64,000 nucleotides of DNA, taken from NCBI RefSeq assembly GCF_048773025.1, contig NC_133547.1, positions 5,838,001 to 5,902,000 of the forward strand, in the 5' to 3' direction. Positions 1 through 41,685 of this stretch are shown in pieces. The notes beneath the pieces were generated by a model. It did not search any database. It was given only the letters and a program-made list of their open reading frames with translations, and was not told where the DNA came from. Both the position numbers and the translations under genes were made by a program. Within the stretch, counting starts at the first letter, position 1. The number at the start of each line of letters is the position of its first letter. Source of the DNA: Camelus bactrianus. Taxonomy: Eukaryota; Chordata; Mammalia; Artiodactyla; Camelidae.

Positions 1-31
1 CAATAAATGAGGTCAAGACATCACTAATCAA

Positions 32-170
32 GGGGAAGGGTATAGTTCAAGTGGTAGGGCACATGCTTAGCATGCATAAGGTCCTGGGTTCAATTCCCAG
101 TACCTCCATTAAAGAAAAAAAAAATCAAACAAATAAACCTAATTACTCCCCTATCCCACCGGAAAAAAAA
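32..170 (+). mobile_element. Camelid tRNA-derived SINE (Vic)
   Basis: The tRNA-like head GGTATAGTTCAAGTGGTAGG, B-box GGTCCTGGGTTCAATTC, CAGTACCTCC and an A-rich tail. A perfect 16-bp target duplication, AGACATCACTAATCAA, flanks it (16-31 and 171-186), so it is young and complete. Confidence 0.95.
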
Positions 171-559
171 AGACATCACTAATCAAATACAAGCCACTAT
201 CAATTGTAAAACACACTTATTTCATATACCACCAAGAAAGAAAAAATCTTGTCAATTAAACTCAGACAGGCCACAAATTTTAAGCCACATCCCAACTTCA
301 GAGATACTAAAGTCTCAGAAATAAATGTGTCTCAGATTTGATAAATATGGTATCTGAGACATGAGAAAGGACACACACACACAAAGAACCACCAACCCAA
401 TAACCACAGCTTCTACTTTCTGAGTCCAATGGAAGCCCCAGGCACCTAATTTTGTAGTTTCAAGTTCCACTCATGCTAACCCTTCTCCACAGGGCCTATT
501 CCCTGATTTTCTCAACAAGAAAGCCTCTTGGTGGCCTGGGATACCAGGCATGGTCTCCT

Positions 560-31771
<31,212 letters not shown>

Positions 31772-31884
31772 TCAGGGGGGCTCCATCCCCACCCCAAATC
31801 CCACTGGCAGTCCCCACAGCCTTTCTTCACCAGACCTCATCTTACACTTCTGCAGAATGGGTCCACAGATCCTTTTTACTCATT

Positions 31885-32770
31885 CGATCCATTCTCATCT
31901 CTGTCCATTCATTCATTCATTCAATAATTATTTAATAAGCCAAGCTCTGAGCCAGGCACTGTTCAAGGCACTGGCTATATAGCAAAGAACAAGCCAGAAA
32001 AAGATCTCTGCCTTCCTAAGGCGTTTACATTCTAGCCCTGCTGTCGCAATTCCAGGAGCCACCGCCCTATGGGGCTACTGGAAACTTGAAATGGAGAATC
32101 CAAACTGAGATGAGTTCTGAGCATTAAGACACACACCAGATTTCAAAGACATAATACAACAAAAAGCTCATCGGTGTTTTTTACATTTGGTGACATACTG
32201 CACTGATAATATTTTGGATATATGGGTTAGATAAAATAAATCATAAACATTAATGTCACTTGTTCCTTTTTATGTTTTTTTAATGTGGCTACTAGAAAAT
32301 TTTAAATTACACATTGGGCTTCGATAAAATACACATAGTATTTCTGTGAGATAGCGTTGCTCTAACCCCAAGAGACAGATTAAAAGATGAATAAGTAAAT
32401 TATATAGTAGGCTAAGTGATGATAAATGCCAAGGAGAAAAATATAGCAGGCAGCAGGGGATGTTAGGGCTGAGGGGAGTTGAAGTTTTAATTGGGGTGGC
32501 CAGGAAAGGCATCTTTGATGTGGCATCTGAATAAAGACCTGAGGGAGATGAAGGGAGTAGACCATGGGAATGGCAGGAGGAAAAGCATTCCAGGCTGGGA
32601 GAATGGCTCGTGCAAAGGCCCTGGGGCAGTAGTGTGCCTGTATGTCTCTGTCATTGTAAGAGGCCAGTGTGGCTCAAACCAGGTGATCCAGGGGGAGAGG
32701 GTGGTAGGTGAGGTAAGGTTATGGCCAAAGGGGTCAGACTGGGTCATGATGAGGACCTTGATCTCTCAGA
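31885..32770 (+). mobile_element. Mammal-wide repeat of the TTCATTCAATAATTATTTAAT type, split
   Basis: CTGAGCCAGGCACTGTTCAAG, then the MITE at 32039-32360, then GATAAATGCCAAGGAGAAAA, GCATTCCAGGCTGGGAG and GCAAAGGCCCTGGGGCAG. A repeat family I recognise without a sure name. Other copies lie near 40125, 41300, 54175 and 55430-55950. Confidence 0.6.
32039..32360 (-). mobile_element. hAT-like MITE (GCTGTCCAATAGAAAT family)
   Basis: 322 nt, TGCTGTCGCAATTCC to ATAGCGTTGC, with GTGGCTACTAGAAAATTTTAA. It lies between 8-bp duplications TCTAGCCC/TCTAACCC (32031-32038, 32361-32368). Confidence 0.65.
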
Positions 32771-32779
32771 TGTGAGACC

Positions 32780-33880
32780 TGGGAGGGTGTCAAACTGATT
32801 TCTGTAACTCAGGTTTCCTGACCACCTCTGATTTACCCCAGAACAGACTTAAATCTCAACCCTCGGTTAGCAGTGGCATCCTTTCCTGTGACCTGGCTTC
32901 CCTCTCTTTATAATGGGGAGATTGGCCCCATTCATTCACTTCCGCATTCACTCCACATTCCCTGAGGCTGTCCAAGTATTAGGCTCTACCCCGAGTGAGT
33001 CCAGGGACCCAGAGATGAGTCAGATGGGGCCCTGCTTTTAGGAGCCACTGGTCTGGGGGCAATCAATCTCTAGTCTCTGACAGTCACAACCCCATGTGAG
33101 CTGGGGGTGATAATGGAGGCACTGGGGGAGCCAGCATGTGCTAGACCCCTCCCAGCCCTTAAAGGGGCTGCAGACCAGTGGTGAACATATCACAGCAATT
33201 CCTGAGCAGTCTCAGCACGGGTCAGGGAAGATAACTCCCTGTCCCTCACTGTGCCTTGCTCCTGAAGACGTCTGCCTCTATTCTCTTCCATTGCCACGAA
33301 GGGCCACATCATTGCCTGGCCACACCAGTCACAGAAACCCCCAATGTTCTGTCTCCTGTGCCTCAGTGCCTCTGCCCTCCAGGCCTCCCACTTCCAACAT
33401 ATCCCTGGAGAAGTCCCTGCAAACGACCAGCTCCTCCTGAGGCATCCCTAGATCTGGTCCCATCAGGCCCACATCTTTCCCTCAGAGCCTCTCCAACCCA
33501 GAAACTCAGCTCCAGACCACGCGTTCCACGTTCCCCACCTGCCCACCCGACCCCACCTCTCCATATGAGCCTCAGCACCAGCAGTACCAGTCCCACCCCC
33601 CCACCCCCATGACGTTTGTCCCTGATGCTCTCAGGCCTCAACCCCAAAGCCCCTGCTCTCAAACGCCATCAGATGCCATGTCTCCACTTTCCAGGCCCCA
33701 AATTGCCCAGGTCACCCCAGGCCACTCGTTCGCCCCTGATCCACTCAGAGCCAAGCCCCATCCCTGGGACTTTACCCTCATCCTCACCCTTCCCCACCCC
33801 ACCCATTTCCTTTCCAGCCCTCGGCCTTTGACCGGGAAAGGTTTGGAAGTTTTTGCAATCACCCAACTGTATGATTCCCC
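32780..33880. other. C-rich intron 1 sequence
   Basis: Pyrimidine-rich on the plus strand from about 33380 (CCCCCACCCCCATG), with loosely repeated CAGGCCTC/CCAGGCCC words. No exon seen. Confidence 0.4.
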
Positions 33881-33884
33881 TCCA

Positions 33885-34045
33885 GAGAACCAGGAGTCCT
33901 AGCCCCCAGTCCCTCCTCCCTTGGACCCAGGAGTCCAGGCCCCCAGCCCTCCTCCAGACTCAGGAGTCTGGGCCCCCAGAGGCCTACTCTTCCAGGATCC
34001 AGGAATCTGAACCCTTGGCTCCCTTGGACCCCTGAGTCCAAGCCC
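33885..34045. repeat. GACCCAGGAGTCCAGGC minisatellite
   Basis: Four to five diverged units of about 36 nt, each with CAGGAGTCC and GGCCCCCAGCCC. It lies directly beside the candidate alternative 5' exon. Confidence 0.75.
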
Positions 34046-34051
34046 CCTTAC

Positions 34052-34320
34052 CTCACTGCGGCTGGGCTAGAGGTAAGGATGCCTGGGACGTCCAGACTCT
34101 GAGGACTGATAACAGCTCTGATGAAGCAGGCCTGCCCCAGAACAGCTGAGCCCCTCCAGCAGCTCCGCCCTCCTTAGCTGGCAGGAACACCTCTCCCAGG
34201 GCTCACTTCTGTCACCAGGGCAGGTGAAAGCACCTGCCCTGGGAGGGGCAGAGACTGCTGGGCTGGAAAGGAAAAGCAGCCAGGGATCCACCCCTGGGGC
34301 AGGGGTTGGGGCCCTTGGCA
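34052..34320 (-). other. Possible alternative 5' exon of MYH14 (weak evidence)
   Basis: The minus strand reads CAGCCGCAGTGAG then donor GTAAGG (GT at 34051-34050), a near-ideal splice donor 2.3 kb upstream of the ATG exon. The sequence upstream of it includes the paired E-box hairpin. There is no proof of transcription and the upper end is arbitrary. Confidence 0.25.
34215..34242. promoter_or_regulatory. Perfect hairpin of paired ZEB/SNAIL-type E-boxes
   Basis: CCAGGGCAGGTG (34215-34226), a 4-nt loop AAAG, then the exact complement CACCTGCCCTGG (34231-34242). Each arm holds a CAGGTG/CACCTG E-box, the site used by ZEB and SNAIL repressors of epithelial genes. Single E-boxes of this type also lie at 34822, 34909 and 36541. 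Confidence 0.5.
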
Positions 34321-34339
34321 TCCAGCCCTCTGACCTCAG

Positions 34340-34640
34340 CCTAGTGTTAGGATTCAGGAGTCCCCTCTGCCCCCAGCCCAGGAAATCTGCCCCCTCCTCC
34401 TTCCTCAGACTCAGTAAAGTCCCCAGCCCCCTCCTGCCTCAGACCCAGGAATCCTGGCTTCCAGACCGAGTGCTGGCTCCGGTGCCTTCCTCCCTCAAGA
34501 CCTAGGAGTCCAGCCTCCCAGAGGGGTCCTTAGTCAGACCTCGGATTCCTGGTCCCCAGCCCCTCTTCTCAGATCCAGGAATCCCAGTGCCCAACCCCCA
34601 TCTCCCTGAGACCCAAGTGCCTGGGTCGCCATCCCCTCAA
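34340..34640. repeat. GACCCAGGAGTCCAGGC minisatellite, second block
   Basis: About seven diverged units of the same motif (TCAGACCCAGGAATCC; CAAGACCTAGGAGTCC; CAGATCCAGGAATCCC). A third short block lies at about 21290-21400 beside exon 7. Confidence 0.75.
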
Positions 34641-34744
34641 TCCGCGGATCCTCCGAGCTACCTGAGGGGCACTGGCTGGTACGGGAAGCGGGAAGATGGG
34701 AAGGGGGCACGGAAATCCCCCGTCGGCTTCAGAGCTCTCTGGTG

Positions 34745-34980
34745 AGGCTACCTCCACGGTCCAGCGCGGGGCGGGGCCACGTCGCGTCACCGGGAGGGAG
34801 CCCGGCTCTGATGTCACCCAGCACCTGCCCGGCTAGAGAAGGGGGCGGGTCCTGGAGCGGCAAGGCCCTAGACAGGGGGGTGGGGGGAGGCGGGGGTGAG
34901 CCTGTTGCCAGGTGGGTGGCGGCGGCAGCGCCCGGGGCCCCTCCTCCTGGCGAGAAAAGGTCAAGGACCCGTCGCGGAGA
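34745..34980. promoter_or_regulatory. Second CpG-rich patch upstream of the ATG exon
   Basis: GC-rich sequence with GCGGGGCGGGGCC (GC boxes), CACGTCGCGTCACC (CRE-like) and GGGGGCGGGTCC. It sits between the two candidate 5' exons. It may be a downstream part of the promoter region or an enhancer; no exon boundary is convincing here. Confidence 0.4.
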
Positions 34981-35294
34981 GGGCTGAGGACTCCGAGGTT
35001 CGGATCCCGCTCAAACTTTCTGGGCTTTGGCTTTCCTCTCCGTGAATTACGGCCAATGAAAAGAGTAAGACGATGTGGGAAAAAGTGCCCCCAGCCCATT
35101 GCTTAAACAAGTAATGCCTCATGACATCATGTAATTTCTCTGAACCTCAGTTTAGCCAACCCAGGAAATGGGACAACACAACAATCCAAAGAGAGTACTG
35201 AGTACTGGGAGGACAAAAGAAGATGACAAAATGTGATTCCGGGCTCTGGACCTTCAGTCTCCTCCTGGGTGAGATGAGAACTAAATAGTGGTAA

Positions 35295-35480
35295 GCGCAC
35301 CTACTACGTGCCAGGTGTTTTTCTGCTTTTAGAACAGCTCTCCAAACTCATAGAATGATCTCAACAACCAGTGAGATAGGGACAATCAGCATCACCATTT
35401 CTCTCATGGGGAAATGGAGGCATGGAGAGGTGAACAAGGTCGTACAGTCAGCAAGCCCAGACTGTTGTCTGCGATTCTAA
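35295..35480 (-). mobile_element. MIR SINE
   Basis: ACCTACTACGTGCCAGGTG, GGGGAAATGGAGGCATGG and TACAGTCAGCAAGCC. Confidence 0.78.
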
Positions 35481-36039
35481 GGAGGGGACTTAGGAGCAAC
35501 GTGTAGCGGGTCCTCAAAGATGTCAGTTTCCTCCTCCCACTTGGTAACTCTTTCAATCTGCTTCCCATCTACACCATAGGGACCACAACCTTCCCTAGGG
35601 GACTGTGGAATTAAAAAGGTTAAGGAACCCAGCACACTGTTGGTCTCCGAAGTGTAGTTCTCAACCCTGTCCCCCTGCAGTCACTGCCACTGTCCAGCCT
35701 CGGTTTTTCCCTCTCTGAAAAATGGATACAATATAACCCACCTCGAGTTAATACAATTAAAAGTAATTATTTAGTTATAAAAATAAAAGCGCCCAAGTAC
35801 TTCGTGGAGGCTCAAAGATGTCTTTCCTCCCCACTTTGCCTCTGCCAGTCATGATGATCCCTGTCACTGGTCTGCAATTTTTACACGTGAAAATAGAGAC
35901 ACTGTCATCTGGGGGGGCGGGGGACTGAAGGCGATGACTCAGGTGTTAAAGTGTCCAAGGTCTCAAAGAGAGCCTCAGTTTCCCCATCTGCGGAATAGGC
36001 CTGAGGCTGCCAGCAAACATCCTAACCCGGCCTGGCACA

Positions 36040-36560
36040 CAGTAGAAATTCGAGTTGGGGGGAGTGTAGACGCCCCGCCCCGCTCCCCCTTCCCCGCCCC
36101 CCGCCGCCCGGCTGTGCGCCCAAGGTGAGTGTCCGCGTCACCGCCCCTCCCCCGCCGTCCGCGCCGGTCTCCAGAGACCCGACCGCAGCCCCGAAGTTCC
36201 AGCCTACCCCGGCCCAGTCCCAGTCTGCCGCCTCTGACGGGCAGCGGCCCCCGGGCACTCACCAGCTTCCAGGGCCGTCTCGAGGCTTCGGCCTGAGGAG
36301 AACGAGGGGCGGACCCTCCAGAAAAGCCCCGCCCACACAAGAGCAGCAGAGGCCAATCGGTGCCCGCTGCGACAAGGTACGGCCCCGCCCACGGGGGAAG
36401 CGCCCGCCAATCAAGAGCAGCGGCTGGCGGGCGGGGCCAATTAGAAGTTGCCGGAGTGTGCCAGCCGTGGGAAAAGAACGGCGCCGGAGCGTGGAGCTAG
36501 TCGGCGCGGTCGTAGGCGGGACTCGAGGCCTGAGGGGCACCAGGTGCGACCAATGGCGAG
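36040..36560 (-). promoter_or_regulatory. MYH14: CpG-island promoter of MYH14
   Basis: A GC- and CpG-dense block with GCCCCGCCCAC-type GC boxes (about 36327 and 36382) and GCGGGGCC at 36431. CCAAT motifs lie at 36353, 36407, 36437 and 36550, all in plus orientation. No TATA box is seen. CCAAT spacing of 54 and 30 nt suits NF-Y. The island lies 4.3-4.8 kb upstream of the ATG exon, the right side for a minus-strand gene. The extent is judged by eye. Confidence 0.7.
36263..36310 (-). other. MYH14: Likely non-coding first exon of MYH14 (3' end firm, 5' end guessed)
   Basis: On the minus strand CCTGGAAGCTG is followed by a strong donor GTGAGT (GT at 36262-36261) inside the CpG island. The exon 2 acceptor lies just before the ATG, so an upstream non-coding exon is needed, and this donor is the best candidate in the island. 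The start is placed below the nearest CCAAT motif and is only a guess. Confidence 0.5.
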
Positions 36561-36739
36561 GCTCGGGGGACAGCCGGGGGCGGGAAGCCCAGGGGACCCG
36601 GGTGAATGGGAGGCTTTGTGTGCGAGGCATGAATGGGGGCCTTTGTGAGGGCCGGCGTGGGGGGGCGGCTGGAGGCCGGAATGCTTGGGTCCCCCGGGAG
36701 CCGGCGGGCATGAGAGAAGGGAGAGAGAATTCACTTTTG

Positions 36740-37055
36740 TCGAACGCCGACCGTGTACCAGGCACTCTCCCGGGCTCTCACCCATCTGGAGGTATGGCCA
36801 TTACCATCAGTAATAATAATGATCATGTACGCCAGGAGCTGTGCTAAGTGCTTTCTTTACCCGCATGATCTCACTTAATGCTTACAACTACCCCTTGGAA
36901 TTGGTGCTATTAAGATCTGTATCTTCCAGATGAGGTAAATCGAAGCTTTGAAAGACGGTGTTTAATTGCCGAAAGTCATAGAGCTGGCAAGTTGCAGAGC
37001 TAGGACACTCAAGCCCGCCAAATGTCTCCAGAACTTGTGCTTTTAACCACCACGC
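36740..37055 (-). mobile_element. MIR SINEs bordering the CpG island
   Basis: GACCGTGTACCAGGCACTC (first piece), then AGGAGCTGTGCTAAGTGC, CTTAATGCTTACAACTACCC and GAGCTGGCAAGTTGCAGAGC. They bound the island on its far side. Confidence 0.82.
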
Positions 37056-37289
37056 TCCACCCAGATGTTGGCTAATGCTTCCCAAATTACAGATGGGAAA
37101 ACCGAGGCTCAGGAGAGGGAGGCAACTTCCCAAGGTCACAAGGTGAAGGCTCCGCTGAACCCTGAGGTGGTGCCCACGCCAGCAGCTAGCGTGTTGCTGA
37201 TGAGTCCTGCACTACTGGTCCCATTTTACAAGCGTCTGCTGAGTCTCCAGGCAGGGTGAGCAGCTGGGGGTGGGGGTGAGGGTAGGAAT

Positions 37290-37445
37290 GGGATGGGGTG
37301 GAGTTGGGGCTGCCCAGGACTCAAGTCCCAGCCAGCCTGCCAACTGGCTCTGCTGTTCAACTGCTGTGTGGGCTTGAGCCCATTGCTGGCCTTTTTTGAG
37401 GTTCCATTTATTTCCGCATCTGTAAAATGGGGGTGATGGTCTCCC
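37290..37445 (+). mobile_element. MIR SINE
   Basis: AAGTCCCAGCCAGCCTGCC and GCATCTGTAAAATGGGGGTG. Confidence 0.7.
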
Positions 37446-37534
37446 TGCCTCCATCTTCATCTCCCCTCTCTGCCCTCCCCACCCCCCAGTCTACTGACAA
37501 TGGGATTCTGTCAAACTATTCAGATTGTGCCCCT

Positions 37535-38065
37535 CCTCTGCTCAAAACCTCTCATGGCTCCTTCTCAGAGTAAAAGCCAAAGTCCTCACCATGGCCCATG
37601 AGGCCCTGCATGATGTGGTCCCTGGGGACCCCATGTGATATCATCTCCCCTTCACTTGTCTCTGGCAACACCAACCTCTTGTCTGTCCATCAATTCCCCA
37701 AACACTCCCCAGGCATAGTCCTGCCTCGGGGCCTTTGCATTTGCTGTTCCTTCCACCAGGAATGCTCTTCCTACAGGTTTTGCATGGCTGCCTCCCTCTC
37801 ACATCATCAGGTCGGCTCCAATGTCACCTCCTCCAGGAAAACTTTCCTAAGCATTCTATATAAAACATTTCCCCTCATCTCTCTCTCCTCTTGACTTTGG
37901 GTTGTTTTTTTCCTCTTAGCACTAGTACTTTTTTTTTCTTTCTTGTTTACCTGTTTATCTTCTGTCTCTCCACTAGAATGTAAGTCCCCTGAGGGCAAGG
38001 ATCTTTGTTTTGCTCCAACCTGGATCCTCAGGGCCTGACACACAATAGGCATTCAATAAATGTTT
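37535..38065 (+). mobile_element. L2 3' end
   Basis: GTAAAAGCCAAAGTCCTCAC, CTCGGGGCCTTTGCATTTGC, AATGTCACCTCCTCCAGG and GTAAGTCCCCTGAGGGCAAG. Confidence 0.88.
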
Positions 38066-38227
38066 GTTGAATCTGTAGTAACAAGTCCTTATATTGTGTG
38101 AATTAAATGAGTTAATACATGCAAAGAGCTTAGAGTGTTCTTGGCATCAGGAAAAGACTATATAAACAAATTTGGATGATTATTACTGTTGTTATTTATT
38201 GCTCTACAAACAGCCTTCTGATTGCAC

Positions 38228-38342
38228 TCAGGAAAGGAACAAGAGAGAGAGGACATCTGGAACAAGGAAAGAAGCCAGAGAGAGGGAAAAGTTGAGAGGA
38301 AAGGAATGGAGAATGATGAGACAGAAGGTGAGAGCTGGAGTT
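38228..38342. repeat. Purine-rich (GA) tract
   Basis: Mostly A and G (GAGAGAGAGGACATCTGG; AGCCAGAGAGAGGGAAAAG). A second such tract lies at 61020-61190. Confidence 0.75.
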
Positions 38343-38779
38343 GGACCAAGGGCATACACAGGTGAGAGCATCCAACCCCCAACGCATGTGGTCAGCAATT
38401 GCAAAGGTGAGTCCTTGTAGGCAAGAAGCTTTGAGATTGTCATGGCCACTGCCCATTTCTTTGTGGACAGAGAAACTGAATTCCAAGGAGGGGACAACCT
38501 TTCCAAGGGCATCCTCAGTGATGCTCACATGTATGAGGCCTGACTGTGTGCTGGGAACATGACCATCATCATCTCAATGCATAGGACTCATGCCAGTCCT
38601 GTGTTGGCACTGTCATTACCCCTTCACAGGCCCGCAATGTGCCCAGGGTCTCCTGGCTGCTCCTGGAGGCAGATCTGGGCTCAGACTGTAGTAGGGCAGA
38701 CTCCTGAGTCTTTGCTCTTCACCAAGACAGAGAGAAGAGCATCTGCTACTCTGGCTAGAGTGTCCACCATGGAAGCCTC

Positions 38780-39430
38780 CTGCCATGAGGATAACAGGAG
38801 GTGCTGTTGATTGAGTGTCTATTGTGTGCTGGACATTGTGCCCTTTGTATGTATTAATTCAACGGATTCTCTCAACAATCCTATGAGATTGATACTTTTA
38901 TTATCTGTATTTAATGTATAGAAAACTGAGGCTCAGATAGATGGAAATCCCATGTACCCCAGGGAAGACTGTGGATGGGAACTCAGACATTTAAACAGAA
39001 ATGAAGACTCTGGCATGCACTTTCTAACCGTATTCTGCCTGATAACTGGTAATGTCATCAACACCCTCCTGGATTAAATCTGCCTGGCAAATAGCAATGT
39101 CATCATTCCCACCAGGGTTCTAAACTGGAGATGTCATTAATTCTGCTTGATCTATAGGGTAATTGATGACATCACCAAATGATAGCATTTAACTTCTTTT
39201 TGCTGGGTGTGTTCTGTGAGCTGGATGCCTGTGCTAAGCACTTTAATGGGTGCTGATATCTGTTGAGTGTTTACTGTGTGCCAGTCACAGTTCTAAGCTC
39301 TTTCTATGTATTAAATCTCATAATTCTCCCAATAACTCTAAGTGGCAGGTACTAGTGTCACATCCATTTTATAGGTGAGGACATTAAGTGACAGCTGCCC
39401 AAGACTGCACAGCTAGAAAGCATGAGAGCC
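38780..39430 (-). mobile_element. Two MIR SINEs
   Basis: GTCTATTGTGTGCTGGACATT (38780-38960) and GTTTACTGTGTGCCAGTCAC with GGTACTAGTGTCACATCC (39230-39430). Confidence 0.75.
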
Positions 39431-40174
39431 TAGATTTGGACCCAAGTAGCCTGGCCCCAGAGCTTGGGTTGTGGATGACTATAGGAAACTACCAGAGTGT
39501 GGCTGAGATCTAGGAATCCAAGTGAGAAGGAGGCGTTCTAATGCCTCAGAGTCCTCCATCTGGCCTCCATCCAAGTCTGCCAGAGAGGGTCCTCGGGATA
39601 AAGCTTCAAACTCATTCTCTTGACGGTCAAGGCATCCCCACCATGTACCCGTCTCTTCACCCCAGATGCTGGAATTGTCTCCATTAAATTGTGAGTCCCA
39701 GGCTGCCAGGGACCTGGTCTGATTTCTCTGTAGGTTCCGAGGGTGCAGGATAAACCGCAGTAGAGAGGGAACTTGGAAAATGGGGATGGATGGAATACTG
39801 GGATGGGTGTGTGTCAGGGGAAAAGGAAACAGTGGTGTGGGAATTAGGGGAACAGTTTCCATGCCTGGCAGGGGTTAAGTGACCCCAAGTCTTAATAGAG
39901 GACAAGAAAGGGACAAAGAGCCTGCTAAGTCTCTCTGAGAGTCCTGGCTGTATTCCTGCCTGGGCATTTCCTCTGTGGTAAAGATTTGAATAGTTCCAGT
40001 ATTTTATTTTTGGTCACTGGGCTGTTGTTTTCCTGCATGTGACTCGAAGCTGGAACTGGCTCGGAGACAACAGCAAGCTGGCAGCCTCGTGTGGGTCACA
40101 GATGAGTGACGGGCTCAGTTATGTGACAACAAATATTTATTGAGTGCCTACTATGGGCCAGGCCTTGTTCTAGA

Positions 40175-40396
40175 CCGGGGGTCAACAGAATTTTTCTGAA
40201 AAAGGCCAAACAGTAAATATTTTCAGCTTTGAGGGCCAGATGGCCTCTGCTGTAACTACTCCTCTTGGCCTTGTGGCGGGAAAGTAGCCACAGATAATAT
40301 GTAAATGAATGGGTGTTCATTTGTTTCAATAAAACTTTACTTATACAAACAGGAAGCCAGAGGGTTTAGCCTGAAAATGGTAGTTTGCAGACCCCT
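40175..40396 (-). mobile_element. hAT-like MITE (GGCAAACT family)
   Basis: Reverse copy: CGGGGGTCAACAGAATTTTT, CAATAAAACTTTACTTATAC and GGTAGTTTGCAGACCCCTG. It lies inside a TTTATTGAGTGCCTACTATG-type repeat. Confidence 0.7.
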
Positions 40397-40499
40397 GTTC
40401 TGGGAGCCAAGGAGATGGAGGGAACAAAGACATAGTCCCAGCCTTCATAGAACTCAGATATTAATCTACTCCTACATGTCAGGCAGAGGAGACCTGTTC

Positions 40500-41240
40500 A
40501 TACCTAAATTAGATCTTGTCCCTCCTCTGTTCTGGGTCCACCTCTGGCTCCAGTCTCAGAGTTAAAGCAAGGTACTCATCAGGGCCCAGAGGCCCTACAC
40601 TGTCTGGTCCCCTTTGTCCCCTCTCTACCTCTCCCCTTAGATTACTTTGCTCCAGCCATGCTGGCCTCCTCAATGCTTCTCAAACACCCCAGGCTCAGCC
40701 CTGCCACAGGACCTTTGCACATGCCATTCTCTCTCTACTGGAATTCACTTCCCTTACAAAACCACTTGGCTCCCTCATCTCGTTCCAGTCTTTTCTCAAA
40801 TACCACCTCCTCCGCGAGGGCTTATCTGAGCAATCTCTCCCCTGGACCCCTGATACTCCTCACCTATTCTGCGTTTTCTTTTATACCACAACAGTTAGCA
40901 TTCTTCAACCTGCCAGTAATTTACTTGTTACACTTATTATTTATTTTTTTAATTTTTTTAAAACAACTCATATTTTTTAAAAATTATTTTTGGGAGGGGA
41001 GGGAGGTAATTAGTTTTCTTTCTTTCTTTATTTTTAGAGGAGGCACTGAGAATTGAACCCAGGACCTCATGCATGCTAAGCTTGTATTCTACCACTTGAG
41101 CTATACCCTCCCTCCATATCCTTATTGTTTATTGGCTGACTAGAATGTCAGTTCTGCTCAAGTGGGGATTTTTGTCTGTCTTGTTCCCTGCTGTGTTCCC
41201 AGTGCATAGCCAGTAGATTCTCCACACATACTTGCCAAAT
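40500..41240 (+). mobile_element. L2 3' end split by a camelid SINE
   Basis: CACAGGACCTTTGCACATGC, AAATACCACCTCCTCCGCG and, after the SINE, CTAGAATGTCAGTTCTGC. Confidence 0.85.
40956..41115 (-). mobile_element. Camelid SINE (Vic) inside an L2
   Basis: Reverse copy. It interrupts an L2 that resumes at about 41116; CTTATTATTTATT and CTTATTGTTTATT on the two sides look like the target duplication. Confidence 0.93.
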
Positions 41241-41424
41241 GCATGAATGCTTTCTAGTGATGGACACAGACACCAAACAAGCGAAAAAATAATTACAGAG
41301 CACATCAGCAAGTTGAAGAAAGTGCTGCAAAGAAAAGCAAAAGAGGGTAAGACAGGGAAAGGCCTAGAGTGTTATTTTAGAGAGGGGATCAGGGAAGGCT
41401 CCCTGGAGTGGAATGATCCTGTGA

Positions 41425-41685
41425 CAGTGGATACTGACAAATTCATGAATAGATGGATGTGTAACTGAATGACTAAATGGATGAATGAGGGAAGAGATGA
41501 TTGTTTGAATGGATGGGTTAATAAATGAATGAATGGAGGATATACACAATGAATAAATAAATAAGTGGGCAAATGGATGGAAGAATCGATTAACACATCA
41601 ATGGATGAACAGATGGATGAATGGACAGAGGATGGACAGACAAATGGATGAGTGGGTGGATGGAGGAATGGATAAATGGTCTTTC
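41425..41685. repeat. Degenerate (ATGG/GAAT)n array
   Basis: About 260 nt of interrupted GGATGAAT, GGATGGAT and AATAAATAA words. An L2-like piece follows to about 42000 (CCTTTGCACATGTTGTGCC). Confidence 0.8.

Noticed and set aside
36125-36847. 240-codon plus-strand open frame across the CpG island
   Set aside because: Proline/arginine-rich translation typical of GC-rich sequence; it overlaps MYH14 exon 1 and a MIR, and no protein family is recognisable.
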